Origin: Sulfitobacter sp. M05
GTDB taxonomy: Bacteria > Pseudomonadota > Alphaproteobacteria > Rhodobacterales > Rhodobacteraceae
Direction: 5' to 3'
NCBI RefSeq assembly: GCF_029285175.1
Contig: NZ_JABEDH010000005.1
Span: forward strand, 100,732-164,731
DNA length: 64,000 nt
Every line of letters starts with the position of its first letter. Within the stretch, counting starts at the first letter, position 1. The position numbers were made by a program, and so were the translations under genes. Positions 1-9,176 of the stretch are shown here, piece by piece. Under the pieces are notes generated by a model. The model had not been told where the DNA came from, searched no databases, and worked only from the letters and a program-made list of their open reading frames with translations.

Positions 1-373
1 CGATCATGATCATTTGCAATCCGGCATCCGCATGGCGTTGTGCTTCGATGTGAACTTTGCTGACCAGCGGGCAAGTGGCGTCGACATAGACCATTTGGCG
101 CGCTGCTGCTGCAGACGGCACGGATTTGGGAACACCATGGGCGGAAAAAATCACCGGGCGGTCGTCGGGGCATTCATCAAGCTCCTCGACAAACACCGCA
201 CCCTTGTCGCGCAAGCCGTCGACGACAAATTTATTGTGGACGATCTCGTGGCGTACAAAAACCGGCGCACCCCATTTTTCCAGTGCCATTTCAACAATCT
301 TGATCGCTCGGTCGACACCGGCGCAGAACCCGCGCGGCGCAGCAAGGAACAGGGTCAATGGAGGCTTTGTCAT
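1..373 (-). CDS. ispH: 4-hydroxy-3-methylbut-2-enyl diphosphate reductase (IspH), 5' part only
   Basis: The first 124 codons of IspH run off the left edge of the window. IspH is the last enzyme of the MEP isoprenoid pathway: it reduces HMBPP to IPP and DMAPP with a [4Fe-4S] cluster. The translated minus strand begins [20 protein letters not shown] and includes Cys17, the first cluster ligand. It continues with the family blocks [25 protein letters not shown] and [11 protein letters not shown], the last holding the second cluster cysteine. The start is ATG at 373. The C-terminal half and the third cysteine lie outside the window, so intactness cannot be judged. The family assignment is secure. 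Confidence 0.95.
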   Translation of the reverse strand, partial: MTKPPLTLFLAAPRGFCAGVDRAIKIVEMALEKWGAPVFVRHEIVHNKFVVDGLRDKGAVFVEELDECPDDRPVIFSAHGVPKSVPSAAAARQMVYVDATCPLVSKVHIEAQRHADAGLQMIMI

Positions 374-696
374 CGGGGGATCCTTTGTTGCCAACAGACC
401 TAATCCCTTGGGCCGAACAGGTCCAGCCCGTGCGCAATTTGTGTCAGCAGAGAATCAGTTAAACTTGGCGTTAACCAGAAAAGTTAACGGCCTTCAACTA
501 AAGCTTGGATTTATGAATTGGATTATGTCTACATAATATCGAACCCCGGATAAAAGAAAGGCGGAAATAGCAAATTATGATTGGTAAACAGTTTGACTGT
601 GTGTCGGGAGAGAGTCCCGAGATTGGATAAGAGACCTGATTGAGCTGGCAGAAGCTGGCGCGCGCGGTTGAGTGTACAAATGTGAAAGTACAGGCA
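374..696. promoter_or_regulatory. Divergent AT-rich promoter region with a GTTAAC palindrome
   Basis: These 323 bases separate the divergent ispH and response-regulator genes and hold no convincing gene. The most visible element is a perfect inverted repeat, CGTTAAC (469-475), 7 bases, GTTAACG (483-489). A further TTAA lies at 459-462. The half-site resembles the TTAAC motif of CtrA-type sites, but the TTAA-to-TTAA distances are 9 and 8 bases rather than the usual 7. The right part, 490-600, is clearly AT-richer than the surrounding genes and probably holds the promoters. No -35/-10 pair stood out. Confidence 0.5.
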
Positions 697-1644
697 ATGC
701 GACTACTGGCGGTAGATGACGACGAATTGATCCTCGAAATGGTCGGGGTATTCCTCGACACAATCGGATACAGCGATGTTGAGTGTGTAACCTCCGGCGC
801 AGAAGCGCTTGCGGCAATTGCAGAAGCAAAGATCCCTTTTGACTGTATCCTTCTGGACATTCAAATGCCCGGTATGACCGGCATTCAGTTGATCCCCGAG
901 ATACGCGCGATTGAGGCCTATGCCTTCACGCCGATCATTATGCTGACCGCAATGTCCGATCGCAGCTGGATTGCGCAGGCATTTGCCGCTGGCGCGTGGG
1001 ATTACGTGGCCAAACCTTTCGAGCTGTTCGAGTTAGAGGCGCGCCTGCATGCGGCCGAACTAAGGCTTGCCGAGAGCAAACGTTTTTTCGCGCGCCCCGA
1101 ACATGCACCTGTACAGCTTGAGATCGCTGCGAAACGGCAGATTGCATTGCCGCGCCGCCAGTCCGGTGACACGCCTACCAAGAACGGGATGGTTCTGGAG
1201 GACGCATTTGAGAATTGCGTTCAAAGGATCATCAACGAGGCAGGGGCCGATTTGCGTGTCTTTGTGATTGAGCTGGAGGGGTTTAACAAGACGCTGTACG
1301 ATTTGAGCGACGAGGCGCAAGCCTCCTATCCCGCCGAGATGGCGTTACAGCTCAGTAAATCCTTGTCGTCGCATCAGTCTATCGTGACCTATCGCGGTGA
1401 CGGGCAGTTTCTTGCGCTGTCCTATGCTGTCGAAAACAAGGATGTCGGCAGGTTGGACCAGTTGGTGAAAAAAGCAGCGCGCAAGACCGACAGTAGGATT
1501 TTCCAATGCGGGTCTCGGAAAACCGCATTTCGTACCGGATACGCCCGCGTGTCGGATGTACCCACGGGGGCGAATCCGTTGCAGATCATTCACATCGCAG
1601 AAAAACGCCTGCAAGAGGCGAGTAGAGCGCTCGCTGACACGTAA
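697..1644 (+). CDS. Response regulator with receiver domain and degenerate GGDEF-like C-terminus
   Basis: A 315-residue protein when started at ATG 697 (MRLLAVDDDELIL). Residues 1-125 form a CheY-type receiver: the acidic pocket is VDDDE, the phospho-acceptor Asp lies in CILLDIQMPGMTG, the switch Thr in MLTAMSD and the Lys in VAKPF. The C-terminal part has a block YRGDGQFLALS, which looks like the RxGGDEF strand of diguanylate cyclases with the catalytic residues lost. A c-di-GMP binding or purely structural role is therefore more likely than synthesis; this is inference. No histidine kinase is adjacent, so it is an orphan regulator. In-frame TTG 640 and GTG 682 are alternative starts; ATG 697 was preferred because the receiver fold begins there. 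Confidence 0.75.
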   Translation: MRLLAVDDDELILEMVGVFLDTIGYSDVECVTSGAEALAAIAEAKIPFDCILLDIQMPGMTGIQLIPEIRAIEAYAFTPIIMLTAMSDRSWIAQAFAAGAWDYVAKPFELFELEARLHAAELRLAESKRFFARPEHAPVQLEIAAKRQIALPRRQSGDTPTKNGMVLEDAFENCVQRIINEAGADLRVFVIELEGFNKTLYDLSDEAQASYPAEMALQLSKSLSSHQSIVTYRGDGQFLALSYAVENKDVGRLDQLVKKAARKTDSRIFQCGSRKTAFRTGYARVSDVPTGANPLQIIHIAEKRLQEASRALADT

Positions 1645-1679
1645 TTCGCCATGCTGGGCGCACCGCTCTAAGGGAGGCA

Positions 1680-1709
1680 AAAAGGTCTGCGGCTGGGCGC
1701 AGACCTTTT
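1680..1709. terminator. Bidirectional intrinsic terminator between convergent genes
   Basis: A perfect 12-bp stem, AAAAGGTCTGCG (1680-1691) and CGCAGACCTTTT (1698-1709), encloses a 6-base loop. The A-run on one side and the T-run on the other let it serve both the rightward response regulator and the leftward NYN gene, which converge here. Confidence 0.85.
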
Positions 1710-1713
1710 GTAT

Positions 1714-2271
1714 TTATTCCGGGCGTGGGGTGAAATCATTGTCGCGTGGCGGGCGACCGATCACATCCTTTAGGTCTTCAAGTTCGATAAAGTTGTCAAC
1801 CTGACGGCGCAATTCATCGGAAATCATTGGTGGCTGACTGCGAATTGTAGAAACGCAAGACACCCGAACCCCTTGGCGTTGCAAACTTTCAACCAGCGGG
1901 CGGAAATCGCCGTCGCCCGAAAAGATCACAATGTGGTCTACATGCGGGGCCAGTTCCATCGCATCCACGGCCAGTTCGATGTCCATGTTCCCTTTGACTT
2001 TACGTCGGCCCATGCTGTCGGTGTATTCCTTGGCCGGTTTGGTCACCATCGAGAAACCGTTGTAGTTCAGCCAGTCCACCAAGGGACGGATCGGAGAGTA
2101 TTCGTCGTTTTCCAAAAGGGCAGTGTAATAGAACGCACGCAACAGTTTGCCCCGCCGCATGAACTCGTGGCGCAACAATTTATAGTCGATATCGAACCCC
2201 AGCGTCTTTGCTGCCGCATAGAGGTTTGACCCATCAATAAAGAGTGCCAGTCGCTCGTCTTTATAAAACAT
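1714..2271 (-). CDS. NYN/LabA-type (DUF88) putative ribonuclease-fold protein
   Basis: A 185-residue single-domain protein of the NYN (PIN-like) superfamily. The acidic metal-site motifs are visible: LFIDGSNLY near residue 10, GNMDIELAVDAM near residue 95, and IFSGDGDFRPLVESL near residue 115. Members of this family are predicted metal-dependent RNases; LabA of cyanobacteria affects circadian output, but that role should not be transferred here. The C-terminus ends in a short basic and acidic tail. It is convergent with the response regulator and divergent from folK. The family call is secure and the substrate is unknown. Confidence 0.85.
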   Translation of the reverse strand: MFYKDERLALFIDGSNLYAAAKTLGFDIDYKLLRHEFMRRGKLLRAFYYTALLENDEYSPIRPLVDWLNYNGFSMVTKPAKEYTDSMGRRKVKGNMDIELAVDAMELAPHVDHIVIFSGDGDFRPLVESLQRQGVRVSCVSTIRSQPPMISDELRRQVDNFIELEDLKDVIGRPPRDNDFTPRPE

Positions 2272-2423
2272 TTATACCCTTCCGGCGATATGGTCGCCAA
2301 ACTCTGAACTATCACGTATTCATCGTGTCAGAACGTAATGTAGTTGTGCGCTTGAAAAGGAATCGCGCCGAACCTGTAATACTTCCCAACGACTCTGCGC
2401 CGTTTACCTAAGGATTTTTGATC

Positions 2424-3059
2424 ATGTCGCAAGCCCAAGATCACGGGGAAATGAGGGGGGAGCCACTCAAATCCTTCACCTGTTTGCTTTTGGCGCTTGG
2501 CGCTAACCTGACGTCAACTATTGGAGCGCCGGAAAAAACCCTCCGGGCGGCGCTGGAACTTCTCAAATTAAAGGGCGCGGCGATTCGCGCTATAAGTGAT
2601 TTCTATACTACACCTGCATTTCCTGCGGGCAATGGCCCAGATTATGTGAATGCTGCCGCCGTGATTTATGCCCCTTGGGGGGCGGCGCAAATGCTCGACA
2701 TCTGTCATGGTATCGAGGCTGAAATGGGCCGCACCCGGGAAACGCGCTGGGGGCAGCGCACGCTTGATCTGGATTTGATTGCGGCGGGGGATCTGGTTTT
2801 GCCCGACCCGCAAACGCACCAGAAGTGGCGCAACTTGTCCCCGGATGCCCAGCGGTCACAGGCACCTGGCGAATTGATTCTGCCGCATCCGCGTCTTCAG
2901 GATCGCGCCTTTGTGCTTGTACCGCTGGCGGATGTGGCCCCTGATTGGGTCCATCCGGTGCTGGGGTTAACCGTGCTGCAAATGCGTGACACGCTTGATC
3001 CTGTTGACCTTTTGGCGGTGCGGGCATTGCCCGACCGGCAAGAGAATAACGGCTTGTAA
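2424..3059 (+). CDS. folK: 2-amino-4-hydroxy-6-hydroxymethyldihydropteridine pyrophosphokinase (HPPK)
   Basis: A 211-residue folate-pathway enzyme that transfers pyrophosphate from ATP to 6-hydroxymethyl-dihydropterin. The sequence shows LLLALGANL near the N-terminus, FYTTPAFPAGNGPDYVNAA as the pterin-binding region, RWGQRTLDLDLI with the two metal-binding Asp residues, and the LILPHPRLQDRAFVLVPL signature. An AGGA at 2411-2414 fixes ATG 2424 as the start, although TTG 2418 is in frame. It is longer than the E. coli enzyme (about 160 residues), partly from an insert after the DLDLI block, which is common in alphaproteobacteria. It heads the rpoZ-rsh run. Confidence 0.95.
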   Translation: MSQAQDHGEMRGEPLKSFTCLLLALGANLTSTIGAPEKTLRAALELLKLKGAAIRAISDFYTTPAFPAGNGPDYVNAAAVIYAPWGAAQMLDICHGIEAEMGRTRETRWGQRTLDLDLIAAGDLVLPDPQTHQKWRNLSPDAQRSQAPGELILPHPRLQDRAFVLVPLADVAPDWVHPVLGLTVLQMRDTLDPVDLLAVRALPDRQENNGL

Positions 3060-3121
3060 ATCCGGCCAAAGCAGCATAGATAGCGCACTTCTGACTGACC
3101 CTTGAGATATTGGAGGCTTCC

Positions 3122-3475
3122 ATGGCCCGCGTTACCGTTGAAGATTGCGTTGATAAAGTTCCGAACCGGTTCGAGCTTGTCATGCTGGCGGCCCATCGTG
3201 CCCGTGAAATCTCTGCTGGTTCTGCTGTTACTGTTGATCGCGACAATGACAAGAATCCGGTCGTGTCCCTGCGTGAAATCGCGGATGAAACCCAATCTGC
3301 GGATGATCTGCGCGAGCGCCTGATCGAAAGCAACCAGAACCAGATCGAAGTTGACGAGCCTGAAGAGGACGCAATGGCGCTTCTGATGGGGGCCGAACAG
3401 GACAAGCCGGAAGAAGACAGCATGTCCGAAGAGATGCTGCTGCGGCAGTTGATGGCGGCACAGGGGCAGGGCTAG
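3122..3475 (+). CDS. rpoZ: DNA-directed RNA polymerase subunit omega
   Basis: A 117-residue omega subunit, which helps assemble beta-prime into RNA polymerase. The N-terminal core [20 protein letters not shown] and the block [11 protein letters not shown] are diagnostic; the C-terminal half is a long acidic tail typical of alphaproteobacterial omega. A GGAGG at 3112-3116 selects ATG 3122. The gene sits directly before rsh, as in many proteobacteria; omega is one of the ppGpp binding sites on RNA polymerase, which makes the pairing functionally sensible. Confidence 0.96.
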   Translation: MARVTVEDCVDKVPNRFELVMLAAHRAREISAGSAVTVDRDNDKNPVVSLREIADETQSADDLRERLIESNQNQIEVDEPEEDAMALLMGAEQDKPEEDSMSEEMLLRQLMAAQGQG

Positions 3476-3517
3476 GGCTTACCCCCTCCCGCGGCTTGCG
3501 GGTGAAGAGGCAGATTG

Positions 3518-5659
3518 ATGGACACGACTGAAATCACTGCCGATGATCTGGTGGCCCTTGTCCGGGCCTATAATCCAAAAACCAATGAGCCGCGCCTGCG
3601 TGCGGCTTACGACTACGGTGCCCAGATGCATGAAGGGCAGTTCCGCCATTCCGGCGAGCCCTATTTTACGCATCCCGTGGCTGTCGCTGCGATCCTCACC
3701 GAACAGCAGCTGGATGATGCCACGATCATCACTGCCCTGTTGCATGACACAATCGAAGACACGCCAGCCTCTTATGCCGAGGTTGAAAAGCTGTTCAGCA
3801 CAGAGGTTGCAGAATTGGTCGACGGGGTGACCAAGCTCACCAATTTACAGCTCAACTCGACCGAAACCAAACAGGCCGAAAACTTTCGCAAGCTTTTCAT
3901 GGCGATGTCCAAGGACCTGCGGGTCATTCTGGTCAAACTTGCCGACCGTTTGCACAACATGCGCACGATCAAGGCGATGCGCCCCGAAAAACAGGCGCAG
4001 AAAGCCCGCGAAACCATGGACATCTATGCGCCGTTGGCCGGTCGTATGGGGATGCAGTGGATGCGCGAGGAACTGGAAGACCTGTCTTTCCGCGTTCTGA
4101 ACTCAGAGGGGCGCGCCAGCATTATCCGCCGTTTTATTACCCTGCAACGCGAAGCAGGCGATGTGATCCAGCGGATCACCGGTGACATGCGGCACGAACT
4201 GGAACAGGCCGGCATCGAAGCCGAAGTATTTGGCCGCGCCAAGAAACCCTATTCGGTCTGGCGCAAGATGCAGGAAAAGCAGCTTAGTTTTTCACGTCTT
4301 TCCGATATCTACGGCTTTCGAATTCTGACCACCAGCGAAGAAGATTGTTACCGCGCGCTTGGTATGATCCATGGCCGCTGGCGTGCGGTCCCGGGCCGCT
4401 TCAAAGATTACATCAGCCAGCCGAAATCAAATGGCTATCGCTCGATCCACACCACCGTGTCAGGGCGCGATGGCAAGCGCGTCGAGGTCCAGATTAGAAC
4501 CCGCCAGATGCACGATGTTGCCGAAACCGGCGTGGCCGCGCACTGGTCTTATCGGGATGGCAAACGATCCAAAAACCCCTTTGCCGTTGATCCGGCAAAG
4601 TGGATTTCCCAGCTCAATGAACAATTCGACGCCGAAGAAAACCACGAGGATTTTCTAGAAGCCGTCAAGCTGGAAATGTACGCGGATCAGGTGTTCTGCT
4701 TCACGCCGAAGGGGGAAGTGGTCAAACTGCCGCGCGGGGCGACACCAATTGATTTTGCCTATGCGATCCACACTCGTATCGGGAATTCTTGCGTTGGAGC
4801 GAAGGTCGACGGGATGCGGGTACCGCTGTGGACCCGTGTGAAAAACGGCCAGTCCATCGAGATCATTCGCGCCCAAGGCCAGACACCGCAAGCGACGTGG
4901 CTGGATATCGCCACCACCGGCAAAGCGAAATCTGCTATTCGCCGGTCCCTGCGTGAGGAAGACCGCGCCCGATTTATCAAGCTGGGGCGTGAACTGGCAC
5001 GGTCCGCCTTTGCACAAGTGGGCAAACGTGCCACCGAAAAAGTAATGCGCACCGCGGCAAAAAGCTTGCGGTTCGACGGGGTCGAGGACTTGCTTGCCCG
5101 TCTTGGTAGTTCGGAGATTACCGGTCGTCAGATCGTGCAATCGGTTTATGCCGATCTGGCCCCCAAACACGGCGCCGAAGTCGAAGCCGCACAAGCGATT
5201 GTAGGTCTTGACCCCGGCCAGAGCTTTGACCGGGCTTCCTGCTGTACACCGCTTCCGGGCGAGCGCATCATTGGTATCACATTCCGCGGCGAAGGGGTGA
5301 CCCTGCACGCGATCGACTGTGAAAGGTTGGCCGAATACGAGGACCAGCCGGAACGTTGGGTCGATCTGCGCTGGCACGAAGGGAATCACCCGGCAGTCTA
5401 TGGCACGGTGCTTGACCTGACGATGGGCAACGGCGCGGGCGTTTTGGGGCGCATCTGTACCTTGATCGGCGAGGCCTCCGCCAATATCTCGGACTTGGAG
5501 TTTCTGGAACGCAAACCGGATTTTTACCGCCTTCTGATTTACCTTGATCTCAGGGACGTGGCACATCTGCACAGCTTGATGCTGACCCTCGAAGCGGAAA
5601 GTGACATCGCTGCGATTTCAAGGTATCGCAAAATTGACGCCATTTCGCCCAGCCGATGA
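3518..5659 (+). CDS. rsh: Bifunctional (p)ppGpp synthetase/hydrolase (RelA/SpoT homologue)
   Basis: A 713-residue stringent-response enzyme that makes and degrades (p)ppGpp. The order is an N-terminal HD hydrolase domain (His76-Asp77 in LLHDTIEDTP, so the hydrolase site looks intact), the synthetase domain (GRFKDYISQPKSNGYRSIHT, with the catalytic-region motif kept), a TGS domain (GATPIDFAYAIHTRIG), and a C-terminal ACT domain ending near the terminus. Alphaproteobacteria usually carry just one such enzyme, and both activities appear preserved here. A purine-rich stretch GAAGAGG at 3504-3510 supports ATG 3518 over TTG 3515. It follows rpoZ by 42 bases and is probably co-transcribed. Confidence 0.95.
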   Translation: MDTTEITADDLVALVRAYNPKTNEPRLRAAYDYGAQMHEGQFRHSGEPYFTHPVAVAAILTEQQLDDATIITALLHDTIEDTPASYAEVEKLFSTEVAELVDGVTKLTNLQLNSTETKQAENFRKLFMAMSKDLRVILVKLADRLHNMRTIKAMRPEKQAQKARETMDIYAPLAGRMGMQWMREELEDLSFRVLNSEGRASIIRRFITLQREAGDVIQRITGDMRHELEQAGIEAEVFGRAKKPYSVWRKMQEKQLSFSRLSDIYGFRILTTSEEDCYRALGMIHGRWRAVPGRFKDYISQPKSNGYRSIHTTVSGRDGKRVEVQIRTRQMHDVAETGVAAHWSYRDGKRSKNPFAVDPAKWISQLNEQFDAEENHEDFLEAVKLEMYADQVFCFTPKGEVVKLPRGATPIDFAYAIHTRIGNSCVGAKVDGMRVPLWTRVKNGQSIEIIRAQGQTPQATWLDIATTGKAKSAIRRSLREEDRARFIKLGRELARSAFAQVGKRATEKVMRTAAKSLRFDGVEDLLARLGSSEITGRQIVQSVYADLAPKHGAEVEAAQAIVGLDPGQSFDRASCCTPLPGERIIGITFRGEGVTLHAIDCERLAEYEDQPERWVDLRWHEGNHPAVYGTVLDLTMGNGAGVLGRICTLIGEASANISDLEFLERKPDFYRLLIYLDLRDVAHLHSLMLTLEAESDIAAISRYRKIDAISPSR

Positions 5660-5716
5660 CGTTCACAAATACGATGCCCTTAAGGGCCAACGAAAGACCG
5701 ATGCAGGACAGCTGAA

Positions 5717-6382
5717 TTGATATTCAAACGCCGCGACCCAAAACCTACACTGCGTGCGGTGGCCGAATTTATGTGGCCTCGTGGCGGTTGGGCACGTGCG
5801 TTCCACTATGTCAAACACCGTATGCGTCGCTTGCCTGACAGTCCCGAACGTATTGCGCGCGGGGTCTGGGCCGGGGTCTTTGTGACCTTTACGCCGTTGT
5901 TTGGTTTCCACTTTCTTGCTGCGGCCCTGCTGGCCAAGCTGATGAAGGGCAATATTCTGGCCTCGCTTATGGCGACATTTGTCGGCAACCCGTTTACTTT
6001 CCTGTTCATCGCCTTGTCCTCACTCAAGACGGGGCACCTGTTGTTGGGCACCGAACTGCCCGAAGGCGAGTTGCGCGCGCTTAGCCGTAAATTTGCGGAG
6101 GCCGGTGCCGACCTGTGGCACAACTTCGTGTCAATTTTCACCGCAGCTGAAATGGATTGGTCCAGCCTCACGGTTTTTTCACGCGATGTCTTCTATCCTT
6201 ATCTCATTGGGTCGATCATTCCGGGCATCACCTGCGCGACCATTGCTTATTATCTGGCGGTTCCCCTGCTTCAGGCGTATCAAAAACGTCGACGGGGGTT
6301 GATTAAGGCCAAGTTCGAGGCGCTCAAACAGAAAGCCGCAGTAAAAGCGGATGGCAAGCGCAAGGTCGACGAGGCCAAGTAG
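5717..6382 (+). CDS. DUF2062 membrane protein
   Basis: A 221-residue inner-membrane protein of the DUF2062 family. Hydrophobic segments lie around residues 48-72 ([20 protein letters not shown]), 77-102 (with the conserved FVGNPFTF) and 155-182. The tail is strongly basic and cytoplasmic in character. No biochemical function is known for the family. The start is TTG 5717, supported by AGGA at 5705-5708 eight bases upstream. It lies between rsh and pdxJ, 11 bases before pdxJ, so the two are probably translated from one mRNA. Confidence 0.85.
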   Translation: MIFKRRDPKPTLRAVAEFMWPRGGWARAFHYVKHRMRRLPDSPERIARGVWAGVFVTFTPLFGFHFLAAALLAKLMKGNILASLMATFVGNPFTFLFIALSSLKTGHLLLGTELPEGELRALSRKFAEAGADLWHNFVSIFTAAEMDWSSLTVFSRDVFYPYLIGSIIPGITCATIAYYLAVPLLQAYQKRRRGLIKAKFEALKQKAAVKADGKRKVDEAK

Positions 6383-6393
6383 GAGACACGAAA

Positions 6394-7155
6394 ATGGGAT
6401 TGAACGAAAAACTGCGCCTTGGCGTGAACATTGACCATGTCGCAACCGTGCGCAACGCACGTGGTGGGGCCTATCCTGATCCCTTACGGGCTGCAAAAAT
6501 TGCCGAGGCCGCAGGTGCCGACGGCATCACCGCACATCTGCGCGAAGACCGCCGCCATATCTCGGATGCTGACATCGAAGGGTTGATGGATGTTCTCAGC
6601 GTGCCATTAAATTTTGAAATGGCCGCGACCGATGAGATGCAGAAAATTGCCCTGCGTCACAAACCCCATGCGGTTTGCATCGTGCCCGAGAAACGCGAAG
6701 AACGCACAACCGAAGGCGGGCTTGAGGTTGCGCGCGAGGAAAACAAGCTGGCGCATTTCATCGCCCCCCTGCGCGAAGCCGGCAGCCGCGTGTCGATCTT
6801 TATCGCCGCAGATGCCCGCCAGATCGAAGCGGCCAACCGCATCGGAGCTGAGGTGATCGAACTGCACACCGGTGCCTATTGCGATGCCTTTGCAGAGGGC
6901 AAATGGCCCGCCGCACAGCAGGAGTTGAAAAAGCTCGAAGAAATGTCCGCCTTCGCCCATTCGCTGGGGCTTGAGGTACATGCTGGTCACGGGCTGACCT
7001 ATGACACGGTGTCGCCCATCGCCGCTTTCCCTGATGTGCGCGAACTGAACATCGGGCATTTCCTGATTGGCGAGGCGATTTTTCTGGGGCTGGAACCCGC
7101 GATTGTCAAAATGCGCGCGTTGATGGATGCCGCACGGGCGGATGCGGCTGGTTGA
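6394..7155 (+). CDS. pdxJ: Pyridoxine 5'-phosphate synthase
   Basis: A 253-residue TIM-barrel enzyme that closes the pyridoxine ring from 1-deoxyxylulose 5-phosphate and aminoacetone 3-phosphate in vitamin B6 synthesis. The N-terminus [19 protein letters not shown] is the family signature; [22 protein letters not shown] and [13 protein letters not shown] follow at the expected places, and [13 protein letters not shown] is near the end. It is preceded by AGGAGA. Its stop codon shares one base with the acpS start, the usual alphaproteobacterial order. Confidence 0.97.
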   Translation: MGLNEKLRLGVNIDHVATVRNARGGAYPDPLRAAKIAEAAGADGITAHLREDRRHISDADIEGLMDVLSVPLNFEMAATDEMQKIALRHKPHAVCIVPEKREERTTEGGLEVAREENKLAHFIAPLREAGSRVSIFIAADARQIEAANRIGAEVIELHTGAYCDAFAEGKWPAAQQELKKLEEMSAFAHSLGLEVHAGHGLTYDTVSPIAAFPDVRELNIGHFLIGEAIFLGLEPAIVKMRALMDAARADAAG

Positions 7156-7565
7156 TGATCCTTGGCATTGGCACTGATTTGGCAAATATCGACCGGATCC
7201 AGGGCACCCTGGACCGGTTCGGGGACCGGTTTCGCGACCGTGTTTTTACCCCGGTGGAGCAGGCCAAGGCCGAAAGGCGTAAGGATGTCGCGGGCACCTA
7301 TGCCAAACGCTGGGCCGCCAAGGAGGCATGTTCCAAGGCCTTGGGCACCGGTCTGCGCATGGGAATATCATGGCGGGACATGGCGGTCAGCAACCTGAAG
7401 ACAGGTCAGCCGGTGATGGAAGTCACCGGTTGGGCCGCCGAACGTCTTGCCAGTATGACACCCGCAGGCCACGCGACGGTGATCCATGTGACCCTGACCG
7501 ATGATCACCCATGGGCACAGGCCTTTGTTGTGATCGAGGCGCGCCCGCTGTCAGATGGCGAATAA
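7155..7565 (+). CDS. acpS: Holo-[acyl-carrier-protein] synthase
   Basis: A 136-residue phosphopantetheinyl transferase that attaches the CoA arm to acyl carrier protein. It shows [15 protein letters not shown] at the N-terminus with the metal-binding Asp, the RVFTPVEQA block, and [18 protein letters not shown] with the catalytic KEA motif. ATG 7155 overlaps the pdxJ stop by one base, so translation is probably coupled. Confidence 0.96.
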   Translation: MILGIGTDLANIDRIQGTLDRFGDRFRDRVFTPVEQAKAERRKDVAGTYAKRWAAKEACSKALGTGLRMGISWRDMAVSNLKTGQPVMEVTGWAAERLASMTPAGHATVIHVTLTDDHPWAQAFVVIEARPLSDGE

Positions 7566-7599
7566 TCCACCCGTAACGGGCTGTCACTGCGCCCATTGC

Positions 7600-7628
7600 T
7601 TGACAGTACCGCCGCCCGCCCTCATGTA
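7600..7628 (+). promoter_or_regulatory. Possible lepB promoter
   Basis: A perfect TTGACA (7600-7605) preceded by C, as alphaproteobacterial -35 boxes often are, is followed after 17 bases by CATGTA (7623-7628) as a weak -10. It lies 29 bases before lepB. The -10 is poor, so this is tentative. Confidence 0.35.
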
Positions 7629-7656
7629 ACCCCAAATCGCATAAAAGGGACGCCGC

Positions 7657-8493
7657 ATGGCCGACAAGGAAAAATCCGGCAACGCCTTTGTCGAGACCAT
7701 CAAAACAATCGTTTACGCGCTGGTCATCGCCGGTGTGTTTCGCACCCTGTTCTTTCAACCGTTCTGGATCCCTTCCGGGTCGATGAAAGAAACCCTGCTG
7801 ATCGGGGATTTCCTCTTTGTGAACAAGATGGCCTATGGCTATTCTTATGCGTCCTGTCCGTCGTTGATGCTGCCCAATCTCGGCATCGAAGTGGATGCCC
7901 GTGATGTCTGCGGCAGCTTTGACGGCGACAACACCCGTCTATTGGGCGGCACGCCGGAACGCGGTGATGTTGTGGTGTTCCGCCATCCGGTCTCGGGGCG
8001 TGACTATATCAAACGTCTGATTGGTTTGCCCGGCGACACGGTGCAGGTGAAACAGGGGCTGGTCTATCTGAACGGTGAACCGGTCACGGTCGAAGACGCT
8101 GGCGTGTTTGAGGAAAAAATGACCGCGCAAGGCCCGCAACGCCTGCGCCCGCGCTGTGAAAACGGCCCTGTCGGCGAAGGCGGATCTTGTCAGAAGTCGC
8201 GCCAGATCGAAACCCTGCCCAATGGCGTCTCTCATCCGATCCTTAACATAGGCAATCAGCAATCCGACAATACTGGCGTCTATTCCGTACCGGCGGGCCA
8301 CTATTTCTTTATGGGTGACAACCGCGACAATTCCGCAGACAGCCGTTTGGCCCAGCAGGTTGGCGGTGTCGGTTTCGTCCCTTACGAAAACCTGATTGGG
8401 CGTGCCGACCGGATCATGTTCAGCTCGGCCGGACGTTCGATGCTGTTTTTCTGGACATGGCGCGGTGACCGTTTTTTCAAAGGGGTTGAATGA
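7657..8493 (+). CDS. lepB: Signal peptidase I
   Basis: A 278-residue membrane-bound serine protease that removes signal peptides from exported proteins. One N-terminal membrane segment lies about residues 14-34. The catalytic Ser42 sits in [11 protein letters not shown] and the general-base Lys119 in [12 protein letters not shown]; the [11 protein letters not shown] box follows near residue 222. A cysteine-containing insert (SCPSLML, DVCGSF) after the first box is typical of rhodobacterial LepB. The gene leads the lepB-rnc-era set and overlaps rnc by four bases. Confidence 0.96.
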   Translation: MADKEKSGNAFVETIKTIVYALVIAGVFRTLFFQPFWIPSGSMKETLLIGDFLFVNKMAYGYSYASCPSLMLPNLGIEVDARDVCGSFDGDNTRLLGGTPERGDVVVFRHPVSGRDYIKRLIGLPGDTVQVKQGLVYLNGEPVTVEDAGVFEEKMTAQGPQRLRPRCENGPVGEGGSCQKSRQIETLPNGVSHPILNIGNQQSDNTGVYSVPAGHYFFMGDNRDNSADSRLAQQVGGVGFVPYENLIGRADRIMFSSAGRSMLFFWTWRGDRFFKGVE

Positions 8494-9176
8494 AGCTGAG
8501 CGGCGATCTTCGGGCCTTTCAGGGCCGTATCGGGCATGAATTCTCCGATCCCGCGCTTCTGGTTCGTGCGGTGACTCACGCCTCGATGTCATCCGCCAAC
8601 CGCGACGACAACCAACGGCTTGAATTTCTGGGGGATCGTGTTCTGGGGCTGGTGATGGCCGAGGCATTGCTGGCCGGTGACCGGCAGGCCACCGAAGGAC
8701 AGCTTGCCCCGCGCTTTAACGCGTTGGTGCGCAAGGAAACCTGCGCCGATGTCGCCCGCGAGATTGATCTTGGACAGGTGCTGAAACTGGGCCGGTCGGA
8801 AATGATCTCCGGCGGGCGGCGCAAGCAGGCGCTGCTTGGCGATGCAATTGAAGCGGTAATCGCAGCGGTCTATCAGGACGCCGGTTTCGAAGCCTCCCGT
8901 GACTTGATTCTGCGGCTCTGGGGCAACCGGATCAATACCGTAAAAGATGATGCACGCGACGCAAAAACTGCATTGCAGGAGTGGGCACAGGCCCGCAAAT
9001 TTGCCCCGCCGAAATATGTCGAAGTTGCCCGGTCCGGACCTGATCACGCACCGGTGTTTACGATTGCGGCGCGACTTGAAAACGGAGCCGAGGCACAGGC
9101 CACCGCCGCTTCGAAACGCAGCGCCGAACAGGCCGCCGCAACCTCGCTTTTGGCGCAACTGGAGAACAACAAATGA
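8490..9176 (+). CDS. rnc: Ribonuclease III
   Basis: A 228-residue double-strand RNA endonuclease for rRNA and mRNA processing. The catalytic signature [18 protein letters not shown] lies near residue 42, the second acidic pair in [14 protein letters not shown] near residue 115, and a C-terminal double-stranded RNA-binding domain from about residue 155. It overlaps lepB and era by ATGA on both sides, so the three genes form one translationally coupled unit. Confidence 0.97.
   Translation: MKLSGDLRAFQGRIGHEFSDPALLVRAVTHASMSSANRDDNQRLEFLGDRVLGLVMAEALLAGDRQATEGQLAPRFNALVRKETCADVAREIDLGQVLKLGRSEMISGGRRKQALLGDAIEAVIAAVYQDAGFEASRDLILRLWGNRINTVKDDARDAKTALQEWAQARKFAPPKYVEVARSGPDHAPVFTIAARLENGAEAQATAASKRSAEQAAATSLLAQLENNK

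Noticed and set aside
459..487. Canonical CtrA binding site
   Set aside because: The TTAA spacings are 8 and 9 bases, not 7, so it was recorded as a palindrome and not named CtrA.
4655..5572. A 305-codon leftward open frame inside rsh
   Set aside because: Antisense to the well-supported TGS and ACT part of Rsh; no independent support.
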